Shown: positions 22,535-34,255 of the stretch, in pieces
Position numbering within the stretch: the stretch's first letter is position 1
Layout of the letters: the number at the start of each line of letters is the position of its first letter
Assembly (NCBI GenBank): GCA_029959085.1
Contig: JARWIR010000008.1
Span: forward strand, 15,052,001 to 15,116,000
Direction: 5' to 3'
Length of the DNA stretch: 64,000 bases
Origin: Nemophila menziesii
Lineage: Eukaryota; Streptophyta; Magnoliopsida; Boraginales; Hydrophyllaceae
Position numbers and translations under genes: made by a program
Notes under the pieces: model-generated
The model's input: only the letters and a program-made list of their open reading frames with translations
Databases searched by the model: none
Told to the model about the DNA's origin: nothing

Positions 22535-23540
22535 AAGCTTGATTTTGTTCCAGTGTCATTTCAACTTTTGGTCTATGAACCCGTTATGGTCCACTAAGAT
22601 TTCTTACTTTTTGTGGAGCACTCTGTACTTTGGTAGTAGTTCGAGCCTTGATACTCGTGATCCCCTGGATCGTGTTCACACCATTTTTCTCTCTCTAGAA
22701 AAATAAGAACAGTCAAAGAAAAAAATACCAAAATTGATAAAAAAAATATATTTCGTAACAACAATATATATTTTCAGACACTTTATTAATCAATAGAAAG
22801 TTCAGATAGCACAAATAGTTAATCTGCTAATCACTGAAATAGGTAGCCTGGGTTTGAACCACAAATGAAACGCAATGGATTTCTTTAACACGTAATTTCG
22901 AATTTTTAAAAAAAAATCCAGTTTCAAAAAAAATCCTCTTCACATTAAATTTCGAAAAAAAAAAAATTCTGGTCAAAAAAGAATTTCTTTTGTATCGAAA
23001 ATATCCAAGAATTGGCCATGTTGAAAAATCAATATTTTTTTTTTAAATGAACCGATGTATAAACTCTAATATAACAAAAATAGAGTCCTAATACAATACA
23101 TAATATGTGATGCAGTAGATAATTTATTACGTCAGTCCAAATAAAAGCAAACGACTAAATACCTAATTTTATTATCTTACGCATGAAAAAATTTATGCAA
23201 AGAATAATCCGACCAATATACAGTATTGATTCAAAGAATAATTGCAGTAAAATTATATATAATACAAAATTACATGCATATGGTCCACTCTCTAACACAT
23301 GAAACTATAAAGGTGAATTCATGTACAGTAGGATAGGATCTTCATGTATATAAACACGTATCAAGTCCGATAAAAATATGACCAAAGCAATAAGCACATA
23401 TTTTGCATTTCTTTTAAAAAAATTAAGCGCATCAATATTTAACAAAATAAAATTGAGCGCAACAATAAATTCCCTTTTCCAGTTTCTTTCAATAAAGAAA
23501 TATCTCACACACAAATCATTTAGAACTAATTAATATTACA
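22535..23540 (-). other. AT-rich leader of the copia element
   Basis: About 1 kb of AT-rich DNA next to the primer site. It includes an AAAAATTTCG-rich low-complexity patch at 22900-23040. No gene is recognised apart from possible decayed coding sequence at 22535-22700. Confidence 0.5.
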
Positions 23541-23553
23541 TGCTCTGATACCA
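23541..23553 (-). other. Primer-binding site (initiator Met tRNA)
   Basis: The minus strand reads TGGTATCAGAGCA, the usual plant copia primer site, two bases from the 5' LTR. Confidence 0.92.
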
Positions 23554-23555
23554 AT

Positions 23556-23959
23556 TGTAATATTTAATTAGATAATAATCAAAGAACAAGAGGTTTACAA
23601 AGGAATACCTCTTGAAGAGCAGCGGAATTGAATCGATTGGAAACCTATGATTTTGCGGCCGTGGATCTTCTTACTGGAAGAGAGACCTCTATTTCCACAA
23701 CCTAAGAGCCTTTTGTTTTTTTGATCTGGTGTGTATTTATGAATTGCAGAGAATAGAAGAAAAGTGTTTGTCTCAATTAGATTTCTTCTAACTGACAAAC
23801 CTTCTGTCTTTGTCTTTTTATATGGATGAGGAGTTTTAACTGCTTAAAACTCCTTTTCCTTTTTGAATTTTAAACAAAAAGAAATATACGCTTATAACTT
23901 ATTTTGGGCGGTTAGAAATAAATAATAATAAATAAATATTATTATATTTATTTCTTTCA
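23556..23959 (-). repeat. 5' LTR of the copia element
   Basis: The 404-bp twin of 16545-16948; about three base differences lie close together just before AAACAAAAAG. Confidence 0.93.
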
Positions 23960-23964
23960 AAAAA

Positions 23965-24650
23965 TATTTTCAAAAATGTTAGCTTTTGAAAGTGGAATCC
24001 AAGAAAGGCAGATTATCCTCTCTTGAAGAATATTTGGGAGTTTAAGGAGGTGTTTTGTGGTTCGATTAGTGTTGAGGGTAGAGATTGCATCTTGGTTAGG
24101 TGGTTCTTCTCGACAAATGAGCATCCTACAATTCATGAGGTATCAAGTACAAATTTTATATTTTATATAAGAAACCTTATGGTTTGTTTTATCGGCAATC
24201 TTTTGCGAAGTTTTGGGCTAATATCATTTAAGATTCTTGTATTACTCCTAAATATATCATTATTGTTTGGATAACATTGATATAGACTTATCGCATGGCT
24301 TACTTAAAGTTATATCCACTTTGTATTTTATGTGGGGATAACTTTAAGTTAATTAAGCATATTTATTTTGATTGTGCTTATATAAAAGAGATATTTGAAA
24401 TGAAATAAAGTATTGATTAGAAATTAATAAGAAGATAAACACTTTTTTAAGCGTTTTAAAGTGGCTTAAGAAATTTATAACTCGAAAATATTAGAAATAA
24501 AATGCTTGGAGAATTGGTTTTAAAATTATCCTGTATTGTATTTAATAGTTAAAAAATCACTGTGAGAACATTGTATATATACGGCTGCTTCGTAAAGAGA
24601 CGAAAGAAATTAGATTTTATACACATCTAAATTTATGACAGAGTAGTCGT
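23965..24650 (+). pseudogene. 3' end of the interrupted LINE ORF2
   Basis: Continuation of the LINE split at 16544. It encodes, with frame breaks, the zinc-binding region after reverse transcriptase: FAKFWANII, then LYPLCILCGDNFKLIKHIYF near 24312-24375 (the C-X2-C...H...C arrangement). It is followed by further decayed LINE-like sequence with no clear poly-A end. It is similar to 11960-12300. Confidence 0.75.
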
Positions 24651-25264
24651 GCCTAATAGTTCAAACTTGTTTGACTTGTCATATTGCCGGCCGACAGGAT
24701 CCATTAAGCGTTTTACAGGAGTTCACACTAGTTGCCAGCTTAATTATGATTAGAAGACGGTGCCAGCCTTAATCGATAAGAAAGTCATCCTTAGATGTTT
24801 TCCGCTTTTTTCTTTTATCAAATAAGACAAAGTCATGATAAATGTCAAGTCTTACATAATTTAACATTAATCGATCTTTACAAGTTAAATAAGGCAATTG
24901 AGTCTTAGTTAGTCTGCATATATCTACTCTACATATGTATAATGTTAGTCAAAGACTTTCTTACGGCTCAAAGAATACAAGGAAGGAAGGTGGTTTATAT
25001 GTGGAAGACAAAAGTAACTAGAAGATGAGGACACTACCGTCGTGTAGAGATAAAATACTAATTGGTGAGATTGACCATCGACACAAACAAAAACCATCTA
25101 AAAGCATTACTACACACTCCAATATTTAGACAGAAAATAGTAAGAACCGATAACAAAGAAGTCCAATTCATCTTTTATCTATAGGTTAAGAAGTCACCCT
25201 GATCAGACACGACTTGAATTTTTTACAAATTTATCTTTGAAGTTTCCTGATGAGATTTTTGTAG
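24651..25264. other. Intergenic DNA, nothing recognised
   Basis: About 600 bp of unremarkable AT-rich sequence without a gene or repeat that I can name. Confidence 0.5.
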
Positions 25265-25272
25265 TCAAAATG

Positions 25273-25876
25273 TAGAATTGTAAATGAATTAAACCACTCG
25301 CGAGCAGTTTGAGCTTGTCTTGGAAAAAAGCTCGTTTGCGATCGACTAGAATATAAACAAATTTAAACTCAATTTCCATTTTGAGTTTGATAAGTAAACG
25401 AGCCTGCTCGAACTCGACTCGTGAAAGACTCGTTTAAAATTATAAATTAATATATTATCTACTTATAAATGTGTTATTAAACCTTTAATATCTACCTGAA
25501 TATTTTTATTTTCTTTAGATATTTATTTTTTCATTAATGTTATGTTTAATATTCGTACCACACACTCCATCAAATACCAACCGTTTATGAAAGTATGAAA
25601 GTCTCATTTTAACCATAAAAAATAAATTGTTCATGAACAACTCGTGCCCGGTTCTAAAAAAGATTGTTTTATAAGTTAAACAAACAAGTTCTAACAATTA
25701 TGTTTTGGATCATTGGAAGCTTGTGGTCGGCTCGTTTAAATTTGAGCTCGCCTTGTCCCGATTCGTTTAAATTTGAGCCCGTCCTGATTCCTTTAAATTT
25801 GAGCTCGACTCGAGAAATTAAACAAACAAGCTTGTAAATCTAGTATTCCGCTTGGCTCGGCTCGTTTACAGCCCTA
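25273..25876. mobile_element. hAT-like non-autonomous DNA transposon
   Basis: About 604 bp with related ends: TAGAATTGTAAATGA at the left and the complement of TAGGGCTGTAAACGAGCCGAG at the right. The flanking 8-bp sites TCAAAATG (25265-25272) and TCAAAATT (25877-25884) match at 7 of 8 positions. The inside is full of CTCGTTTAAATTTGAGCTCG-type repeats, common in plant elements of this sort. No transposase. Confidence 0.72.
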
Positions 25877-26012
25877 TCAAAATTTATAATTTGTAATCAG
25901 GAAAGAATTACAAACTTTGTCTTTTTTTTTATAGAAAAAACAAGATTAGATATAATGAGAGTTATTACACATCTCATTAAGAAAATTAAAAGTAACCAAA
26001 AAGATAAAAATC

Positions 26013-26258
26013 TTACCAATGGGCTAGATTATTATTACGCCGAGTACACTTTGACAGAGCATCCGTCGTGGTATTGAAAGATCGATTGATGTAATTGACC
26101 TTGCATGAAGGAAACTTGACAAGACAGTTCTTCATTTCGGCAATGAAAGGAGAGATTTGAAATCGAAGAATTGTTTCTTTTGAAATACCTTGAATAAGTT
26201 CAAGGTTGTCGGAGTAGAAGGACATATTCTGGTGATTGAGAGCTACGACATGTCTCAT
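26013..26258 (-). pseudogene. LINE RNase H fragment (second copy)
   Basis: An open stretch with SFYSDNLELIQGI, then NCLVKFPSCKVNYINRSFNT and DALSKCTRR, matching the second half of the RNase H domain at the end of some plant LINEs. It follows another RNase H (26304-26729), so one RNase H is duplicated or belongs to a different LINE joined here. Confidence 0.65.
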
Positions 26259-26303
26259 TTTTTTTGGACATTAAAAGGTGCCTAAGCACCAAAGAAAGCA
26301 AAA

Positions 26304-26730
26304 TCAGCCTACACCTAGTTTCATAAATCTAGTAGCTAATTCGAAGTGGCTGAATGTAGCTAATTGATCTTGCAATGCCCTGTGCCTAGCTTTTTTTGCA
26401 ATTTTATCTGCCAATCCGTTGAGGTTCCTTTTAATGTGACCAAAGGAAATCGGACCATTTGCAACAGACTCTTTGATAGTCTTGCTAAGAATAGATTGGA
26501 TATTCCAACCAGCCGCTGACACCTGCTAGATACCTTGAATAACACCAAGGTTGTCTGAGAGGATTATTTTATTCTTTCCTGGGTATGCTTTACATAATTT
26601 TGTTGCTCTAAGGACTACTAGTGCCTCCCCTTCAGCCGCAGAACCACATTCCATGACAAATTTGCTATTGGTCGTAATTCCTAAAGTTTTATTGATACAT
26701 ACGTCTGCCCCTCCTATAGGTTCGAGCAAA
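26304..26730 (-). pseudogene. LINE RNase H domain, one stop inside
   Basis: The pattern GGADVCINKTLGI, then ECGSAAEGEALVVLRATKL and IILSDNLGVIQGI, and after a stop GHIKRNLNGLADKIAKKARH. This is the plant LINE RNase H (the RVT_3 type), with the E of AEGEAL and the SD pair visible. A stop near 26527 splits it. Confidence 0.75.
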
Positions 26731-26999
26731 CTTTTAAATGCAACATTGCATTTGAAGATGATGTATGTATCTTCTTCTTACTTGGTTGTTGAGTTTATCT
26801 TCTTTATTGCTGACCACATTTGAATTTTTGTTTATTTTCTTCCAGTCTATGCCGTGAAGTTCTGACATGATTTTGTTTGTAGTCTTGATTATATTCCTTG
26901 CTTCAACTATTGTTTCTTCATGTAAAGCCTTCAACTATTGTTTCTAATTTGAGTTCCGAATTGTCAAATTGGGATGATATATTGAGGACCCACATGACA

Positions 27000-28400
27000 A
27001 TGGATATGGGATTCTTGATTAATCTCCAAGCGTGATTAGCAAGTAATGTGGCGTTTATTTTATGGAAATCCCTAAATCCAATACCTCCAATCTTATTTGA
27101 GCTTGCAACTTTCTTCCATGCAATCTAGTGAATCTTTTTTTCCCGACGAATTCCACCAAAAATATGCTACTAGACTAGCCATCTTCTTACAAAGCGTTAA
27201 AGGAAATTCAAAAATAGACATCGCATAATTCGAAATTGCTTGATGTATAGCCTTGATCATGACTTCTTTCCCGCCATCAGATAATAATTTTGATATTCGG
27301 TTAACTGATTTTGATAGGATACGATCTTTGATGTAGTTAAGATTCTCTGTTTTTTTCTCTTTTGAGGGTAAGCGGGATACCCAGATACTTGACCAATGGA
27401 TATGTCTTTTCCATCTCTAAGTAGCTAGAGTACTCCTCAATAACCTATTCCTTTTAGTTCATTTTCTAAACAAAATTGCCGACTTGGTAAGGTTGACTCT
27501 TTGACCAGATGCTTTACAATACTCTATAATTAATTTTGAATTCTTCAATTTCTCCTCTATTAACTTTGATAAAGAAATGAGCGTCATCAACGAAAAATAG
27601 GTGAGTCAATTTAGGACAATCTCTAGTAATGCATGTACCTTTAATTAGACCTTCTCCGCATTTTAATTTATTAGCCCAATCTAGTCGTCTGTCATGATTG
27701 AAAATAACGGTGATTAGGGGTCGCCTCGTCTAATTCCCTGGCTTGGAGAGAACTTTCGAAATCCTTCCCAATTTACTTTAACTTGGAAATACACCGTTGA
27801 GATTAAGTTAAAAATTCACTCTCTCTGTTTTTACAAAACCCGAGTTTAGACAAAATTTTTGAGAAAAAAGTCCCAATTGACTTAATCATACGCTTTTTCC
27901 ATGTCCAGTTTAATTGCCACATATGTATTTTTTTGTATTACGCTTCATATTAAGGAAATGTGACATTTCTTGAGAAATAAGAATGTTGTCTTGAATACTT
28001 CTCCCTCTGATGGAAGTTGGTTGTGTCGGGGATATAATATGATCCATGAATGGTTGCAGTCTGATTGCCAAGATTTTTATGATTATTTTGTAACTGATAT
28101 TAATGCACGATATCAACCTATAATCCTTAATTGTTTCCTGGGAATCACCCTTCAGTATGAGGGTCATCGATGTGTCGTTAATTTTCCATTGTGGCGTATT
28201 ATCACTGAAAAAATTCATAATGAAAGAGAAAATGTAATCTTTGGCGATATCCCAATACTCTTGACAGAAATTCCCTGGAGGACCATCCGGTATAGGTGCT
28301 TTAGATCGCGACATACTAAAAACTGCATCTTTAACTTTATCGAGGCCAGGAGCTCGTGTTAAAATACAATCCATATCATCTGAAACCTTGTGCAAAGTGT
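27000..28400 (-). pseudogene. LINE reverse transcriptase, broken
   Basis: The upstream part (27910-28395) is open for 161 codons and carries SKAPIPDGPPGNFCQEYW, SMTLILKGD and DYRLISCINISYKIIIKI, the standard start of an L1 reverse transcriptase. Further on, THLFFVDDAHFF near 27600 holds the catalytic DD. Stops separate the pieces. Confidence 0.85.
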
Positions 28401-28904
28401 GATTCGCCTTATCATCCCTATTTTTATTTGTTCCACCAGAAAAAAGTTGATTATAATATTTGAAAATTATTTATTTGGTTACTGAAGAATCCTCGACCCA
28501 TTTACCATTATCATCCTTTAATTACCAATTATATTGAAATTCCTTATCAAGATTGCAGATGCATGAAAAAATGCCGTATTGTTGTCACCTTTCTTAATCC
28601 TTAAATACCTACCCCTATCTGCCAATAAGCGTCTTCCTTAATCCAAATATCTTCTAACTTGGTTCTGAACATTTTTTATTTTTCTTTATTTTGATCAATA
28701 TACGTAATATCTTGTAAAATACTGAGTTTCTTTTGGTAATATTTGATGAGCTTCCTATTATTTTCAGAAGTTTTCTTGCTCTACCCAGATAACGCAAGAC
28801 ACTTGGTATCTTGTTTTAGGAAGAAATCTTTGATACTCTTATCTTTGTATTCACCAGACCACGCATCCATGATAATATCTTTACATTTTACGTGTTCAAG
28901 CTAT

Positions 28905-29555
28905 CTAAATTAAAAAATAAAATATATTTTTGTGTTTACTATGTATTATGTCTTTTGTAAGGATCAAAGGTGAATGGTCTGATCCAATAGCAGGTTTCGC
29001 TCGAACAGAGAAATTTTGGAAACATTTGATCCATCTTTCCGAAGCCATCGGTCTATCCGGGTTTTCTTCGACATGTTCCTCCCCACATCTTTTGTTCGAG
29101 CATGTAAAGAAACATCCTTTTGTCGGGATTTTGATAAGCTTGTTATCATTCATAAATTTATTAATGGAATTCTCCCATGATGTAATTTTAGACCATGTTT
29201 TTTCTCTATCCTTCACATTTGTTGGCGCATGAACGAACACAATATACCAAGGGAAAGAGGAGAGTTCATTAATCTTTTCAATAACAAAAGATACATTAGA
29301 AATAATTACCTTAAGCTTAATTTCTTCCTTCCAAGCAAGTAGTATCCCTCCTAACAAAAACTACCTTCCTCTAGGTTCGACCAAATGGAAATTATTGAAA
29401 TTTTTCAATTACTTACGCGATCAAATATTTTCCCTTAATCTAGCTTCAAAAATACACGCAATAGAAGTTTTATATTTTCTGGTGAAGGATTTAAACATTT
29501 TCCTAGTCAACGGTTCCCTCACACCTTGACAATTCCAAGCAAGTACACTATCCAT
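28905..29555 (-). pseudogene. LINE ORF2 endonuclease, broken
   Basis: ORF2 starts at the ATG at 29555 with MDSVLAWNCQGVREPLT, the WNCQG motif of plant L1 endonucleases. After frame breaks a 150-residue open part (28905-29357) has GGILLAWKEEIKLKV, FVHAPTNVKDREKTW and AIGSDHSPLIL; SDHSP is the conserved catalytic end of the domain. Confidence 0.85.
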
Positions 29556-29770
29556 GAAATCCGGCCACCTTAGAGGATTGGCCGCCAAACATCAGTAAAC
29601 TTGACACATCATTTTCCTTCACGGGAGGAGCCCATGTACTTGTGTTGTCATCAAAACTACTATCTATCACTGTACTTGTTCACCGATTTTATTGAAACGG
29701 AATTTTACGGGTATATTCTTTTTTGGCTTTGCCATACTTAACTTTCATACCATTATTAATAAAAAAACGA
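29548..29770 (-). pseudogene. C-terminal end of LINE ORF1
   Basis: In one frame the minus strand reads YGKAKKEYTRKIPF, then DDNTSTWAPPVKENDVSSLL and SSKVAGFHG, ending at a TAG that overlaps the ORF2 start (ATGGATAG). Adjacent or overlapping ORF1/ORF2 is usual for L1 elements. Further upstream I cannot trace it. Confidence 0.6.
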
Positions 29771-30476
29771 GCAAATAGCGAAAAACAAATACCCTATAAG
29801 ACTTATAAACCATCTCAAGAGTTGATCCCAAAACCATGTGACCCAACCCAATACACGTTCTCAAGCATCATATTTAAGGAAAAGAAAAGATACAAACCGC
29901 AAATAATTTCTACACCATCGATCTTTGCACCAAATATCTTAAGACTAACGATATTTGCATCAATAAATTTTGGGCCAACGATCTATGCACAAAGGATTTA
30001 TGCATCAACAATTTTAACGCCAACGATCTCTACAATGTGTTCAGAATCCAAAATCCTTTTTCTAACTTCATTTTCCCAACAAAAGAATTGTCTAGAACAA
30101 TAGTAGCTTCTGTTATAAAGATCATATGAAGTTTTTTCAAGAGACAAAAATCTACATAAAATATGAAAACCTTCCATGCACACAATCACAATTATCCACT
30201 TTCGAAAGCCAATAACCATCCCAGAGTGAAGTGTAAGAATCTCAATGAATCTCTAGCTGGATCTTACCAAGATATCAGCATAGCGCCTTCTATTCATAAA
30301 CTTTAATAAAATAATGTCTAAGTACAACTCCAATGATTGAAGTGTATGTTTTTGTTTTTTTTTTACTCCATTCGTATTTAGCAATGATAAAATTGATGGT
30401 ATTACAAATGTTTTTAGGTAAAATAAAAATGGATATTATATAATTAGGCAAGATTTGGAGAATTGCCTTACGCTAA
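29771..30476. other. Intergenic, weak short tandem motif
   Basis: No gene. Around 29910-30035 a 24-27-bp motif of the type AACGATCTTTGCACCAA recurs about five times in degraded form. The rest is unremarkable AT-rich DNA. Confidence 0.45.
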
Positions 30477-30925
30477 GGGTATGTTTGGATTAAGGAGGAA
30501 TTCTTTATTAAAGGATAGGAAGGGAGAGTATAACAAGGGAATGGAAAGGAGAGTATTTGATCTTGTTTGGATTGAATAAAAAGAGAAGGAAGGATTTTAT
30601 TAAAGGATAACATTTATCCGGTGTTTGGATTAGAAGAATAATGGGAGGAAAGGATTCTTTTTATAACTAAATGACTCATATACCCCTATTAAAATATTTT
30701 ATAAAGAAAGAATAAGGGTAATTTAGACATTACAACGTAATAAAAGAATCCTTCCTTCCTAATCCCACCGAATTGGAGGGATTGAATATATGGGTTCGTA
30801 AGGGATTGCAAGTATCCTTTAATAAACTATCCCTTCTACTTATTTACAAAACAAACAATGGATGGGATTGTCATTATCCTTTAATACAATCCCCTCCCTC
30901 CCAATCCCTCCATCCAAACATACCC
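30477..30925. mobile_element. Tourist/PIF-Harbinger-like MITE
   Basis: 449 bp with inverted ends GGGTATGTTTGGAT at the left and ATCCAAACATACCC at the right, flanked by TAA (30474-30476 and 30926-30928), the usual 3-bp site of PIF/Harbinger elements. The sub-terminal parts are also inverted (AAAGGATAATG-type motifs). No coding capacity. Confidence 0.82.
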
Positions 30926-33290
30926 TAAGTCTAACAACCGTCAATTTTTTTAGTTTGATTCATCTAAAAGGTTCACAACCCAACGAACTTTCTTCATAAG
31001 GTCCACCCTACTTTTCTAACAATTCAAATTCATAATACTCGGGTTGTGCAATACAATTCACTGAGTTGTGAGACACACTTCAAAACAATTCAAAGAATGC
31101 AGTATAAGATCGAATTGCTCACACCAAATCATGGGACCAAAAAAACTCACACGGTATCCCCTTTCCATATGCACTATTCTTAGCACATTAGTTCTCTCAC
31201 ACCATAAAAGGCTTCCAATTAACATAAAAGGCCATTGTAGAATTTGTATTAAAAAAAACAACTGTAGTTATATTTAAATCAAATCGTTTTGAAATATTGT
31301 AAATTGATGAGATTAGGTTAAAATTAAATCAAATTGTTTAGAGTTTCACTTTAATTTGGTTCTTCAATTATTGATGGCGCAGCCAAGCCGGATTGATGTT
31401 GATGGTGAAGTTAGGGCCCTCGAATGGTGGTGGTTTTCTTTTGCGAAGAGCGGCTTGGTGAGAAGGTGAGACTGTGGAGAGATTTCTTTTTTATTTTTTA
31501 GTGTGCGAGTGGGAAGAGATGATGTTTAGGTTTTGTATTTCAATGTTTTTCAATCTTTACTTTTTTTTTTGTTACCAAAGTTTTTAATGTATATATTTTT
31601 TTATTTAAATTTTATAATTTTATTTTTTGAGGTTATATTAGCTATATCATAAGTTTAAAATAATATTTTGAACCTTATTTATCCAAATTTTTGAACTAAA
31701 CTTCTTAAGACATGATTTGTTGGGTTATGTACCTAATTAGAAATTATCTAATTTTTTAGTTACTATTGAAATTCAAACACACATTTTTTATTATATTAAA
31801 TCCCAAAACCAGTTTTTTTCCAATAACTCCCCAATTTTCAAAATTCCTATTCAAATTTTGTTCTAATAAATTTATTCTTTCAACCATTTTGCTAATATTC
31901 TAATATGTATTTATCTTATTTATATGTCTATTTATTAATTCATTACACTAATATTCAAAATTAGTAATAAAATTATTATTATTATTTTAAATTTTACTTG
32001 AGCAAAAATGATTTTGAGTAATTATATATTTAATAATAAAATATAATTAATACAAATATTCTCAATTATACTCTCCTATAATATTGTAATTGTATTTTAT
32101 GAATTAGGTTGTATACAATTAGAACTATTTACATGTAGTTAATTCATTATTTTTTAAATTCTTATGATTTTTTTAATTATATATCTATTTTTAAATTTGT
32201 ATTAAACATATTCGCAAACCCCAAAATATTTATATTGAAAGTATAATTAGTAATGTTATTATTTTTGAATAATTATAATTTGAAATAATTATTATTAACT
32301 AAAAAATGATTCTTATTTTTTAAATATAAATTTTAAAAAAATTAAATATATTTATTTTTCTCAAATTTGATAGCTAGCTTTTTAATAGATACATGACTAA
32401 GAAAAAAAATTAGGTATGGGAGTTTTTTTTTCAAATATAATTAAGAATTCTTGGAGGGTGCATGATATTTGAAAATTCAACTCCTAACGACAACTTTTTG
32501 CTATAATTAGAAAAAATTGAAGTCAACTTTAATCAAAATCTCTTTTCACTGACAAATACAAATATTGTTTTTCAATTTTTTATTTTGTTTAAAAAAATTC
32601 CAAGATATTTTACAAGATATTTAAGACATTCTATCAAAAAAATTACGTAAGAAAACCATACGGTGAGTGAGCCAAGTCGAGTTTGTGTTCATTGAACCAC
32701 TCACAAAACCAAGAACCACAAAAGTATTCTTCGCGTTGTCAACATCAAACATCTACATGTCCACGTCCATGTCCAATGAATACATTATATTCTTAGTTAG
32801 ATTCAACCAAATCAATTCTAGTTATTATCAAAAATTCTCTTTTTGGTAAAGCTCTAAGTTGGTCGCTGGAAAAATCTGTTCAAAGCCAAGTTAGCTGAAT
32901 ATAGCCCTTGGGGGTGAAATCAGTGCATGGACTACATGAACCTGGCGGCATGCAACCATTGACGATTAGCTAGGATTGAATCATCGAAATACCTTTTTAA
33001 GATAAGGAAATGTATCAGATCTTATGGATTATCCCCCCTTTCCCCTTTCTCTAATAATAAGGTAACAGTCCTTGATTGGGAGATTTCATCCCTTCACCCT
33101 TGTACTGATTTTAAGCTTTTCACTGGCGCCTTTGTATGTCTCAACTTGACCTCTTATTGCCGGTTATAGGCTTGGTTGTCGGGCCGGCAGTTCAAAAATG
33201 TTTCGGATACAGCCCCAACACGTCTTTCGTCTAATCGGGAGAAAAAAGGAAAAAGGCGTTAGAGTTTTTTTCAAGGTTAGCATTTTTTTT
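30926..33290. other. AT-rich intergenic DNA
   Basis: About 2.4 kb. Very AT-rich from 31560 to 32620 with no structure I can name. Less AT-rich, possibly relic sequence lies at 32870-33240, but I recognise no family. Short ORFs here have low-complexity composition. Confidence 0.5.
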
Positions 33291-33508
33291 ATAAATAATT
33301 GGTAATTTGGCATATAAAGGAAAGTATTTTCAGATTTAGCACAAGGGAGGCATCCCGAACACCGCCCTTAGGCAAAATTGTAAGGGCGGTCATTCAACCA
33401 CCGTCCTTACCAAAAATACAATTTTGCCTAAGGGCGGTGCTCGGGATGCCGCCCTTGTGCTAAATCTGAAAATACTTTCCTTTATATGCCAAATTACCAA
33501 TTATTTAT
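33291..33508. repeat. Long near-perfect hairpin, foldback MITE-like
   Basis: Left arm 33291-33390 and right arm about 33400-33508 are inverted copies. Both contain GGTAATTTGGCATATAAAGG or its complement, and GGGCGGTG/CACCGCCC. Differences are a handful of bases plus about 9 extra bases (CCAAAAATA-like) in the right arm. The loop is about 9 bases (CATTCAACC). A transcript would fold into a stem of about 100 bp. Confidence 0.88.
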
Positions 33509-33930
33509 TAAAAATATGTTAATATTAAAAAAACTCAATGTATCATCGTAAAAAAAAAAGGAAATGTATGAAATTAAGGGATCGAACACTTTTTTATTAG
33601 GGTTAATGCCCATTAAACACCTGCCACCTTACACCTTTGACCATAAAAGGCACCTTGCTGCAAAATACAAAAATACCCTTGTCCCTTATTTGCTCTTCTT
33701 CAACAGCGCTGCCGGCCGATTCTCCCACTCACCACAAATTTGCTTTTCTTTAACAGCGCTGTGGCCAACGATCTCTTCCACAAGTCTGCTGTTGCTATGT
33801 CTACAAATCTTGTACATCACGAGCGCACAAAGCATGTAGATATCGATTGTAAGATTACTCGAGAGAAGATTCAAGCTGGAGTAATAAAACTTTTCCACAT
33901 TCCTTCAAATCTTCAAATTTTCTATTCAAA
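33509..33930. other. Intergenic, nothing firm
   Basis: No recognisable gene. The sequence TTAACAGCGCTG or a close variant occurs twice (33703 and 33752 regions). Short ORFs have no known pattern. Confidence 0.4.
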
Positions 33931-34255
33931 GCTAAGCAAGTACATTTTTGTACTTGTGGACTAAATGTTGAGTTCTGGGATAGATTCCCATTACTCAGAA
34001 CTCGGAAAAGGCTAAGCAAGTCCACTTTTGTACTTGTGGACTAAATGTTGAGTTCTGGGATAGATTCCCATTACTCAGAACTCGGATTGTACTTGTGCAA
34101 GCCCACTTTTGTACTTGTGCAAGTGCACTTTTGGACTTGTGGCAAATGTTGAGTACTGGGATAAATTCCCATAACTCAGAAAACGCTAAGCAAGTACACT
34201 TTTGTACTTGTGGACTAAATATTGAGTTCTGGGAGAGATTCCCATTACTCATTTG
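33931..34255. repeat. Tandem repeat of about 80 bp, four units
   Basis: Units start with GCTAAGCAAGT at 33931, 34011 and 34185, and a longer, rearranged unit lies at 34086-34184. Each contains CTTTTGTACTTGTG followed by TTGAGTTCTGGGATAGATTC. Units 1 and 2 are nearly identical and exactly 80 bp apart. Confidence 0.9.

Larger units (their letters stand above)
16545..23959 (-). mobile_element. Ty1/copia LTR retrotransposon inserted in a LINE
   Basis: A 7415-bp element with 404-bp LTRs (16545-16948 and 23556-23959), TG...CA ends, and target duplication AAAAA at 16540-16544 and 23960-23964. The primer site TGGTATCAGAGCA (initiator-Met tRNA) is on the minus strand at 23541-23553 and the polypurine tract at 16949-16959. 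Order along the minus strand: long leader, gag, protease, integrase, reverse transcriptase, RNase H, the Ty1/copia order. The LTRs differ at about three clustered positions (the ATAATT/AATTTT patch before AAACAAAAAG), yet the interior is full of stops and frameshifts. Confidence 0.92.
25885..29770 (-). mobile_element. Decayed L1-type LINE, minus strand
   Basis: In minus orientation: the end of ORF1 (29548-29770), the endonuclease (28905-29555), reverse transcriptase (27000-28400), the zinc-binding region (about 26900-27200) and RNase H (26013-26730). T-runs on the plus strand at 25922-25931 and 26259-26266 may mark poly-A ends. The frame is broken throughout. Confidence 0.82.

Noticed and set aside
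33931..34255. CRISPR-like array
   Set aside because: The units are contiguous tandem repeats without unique spacers, in plant nuclear DNA.
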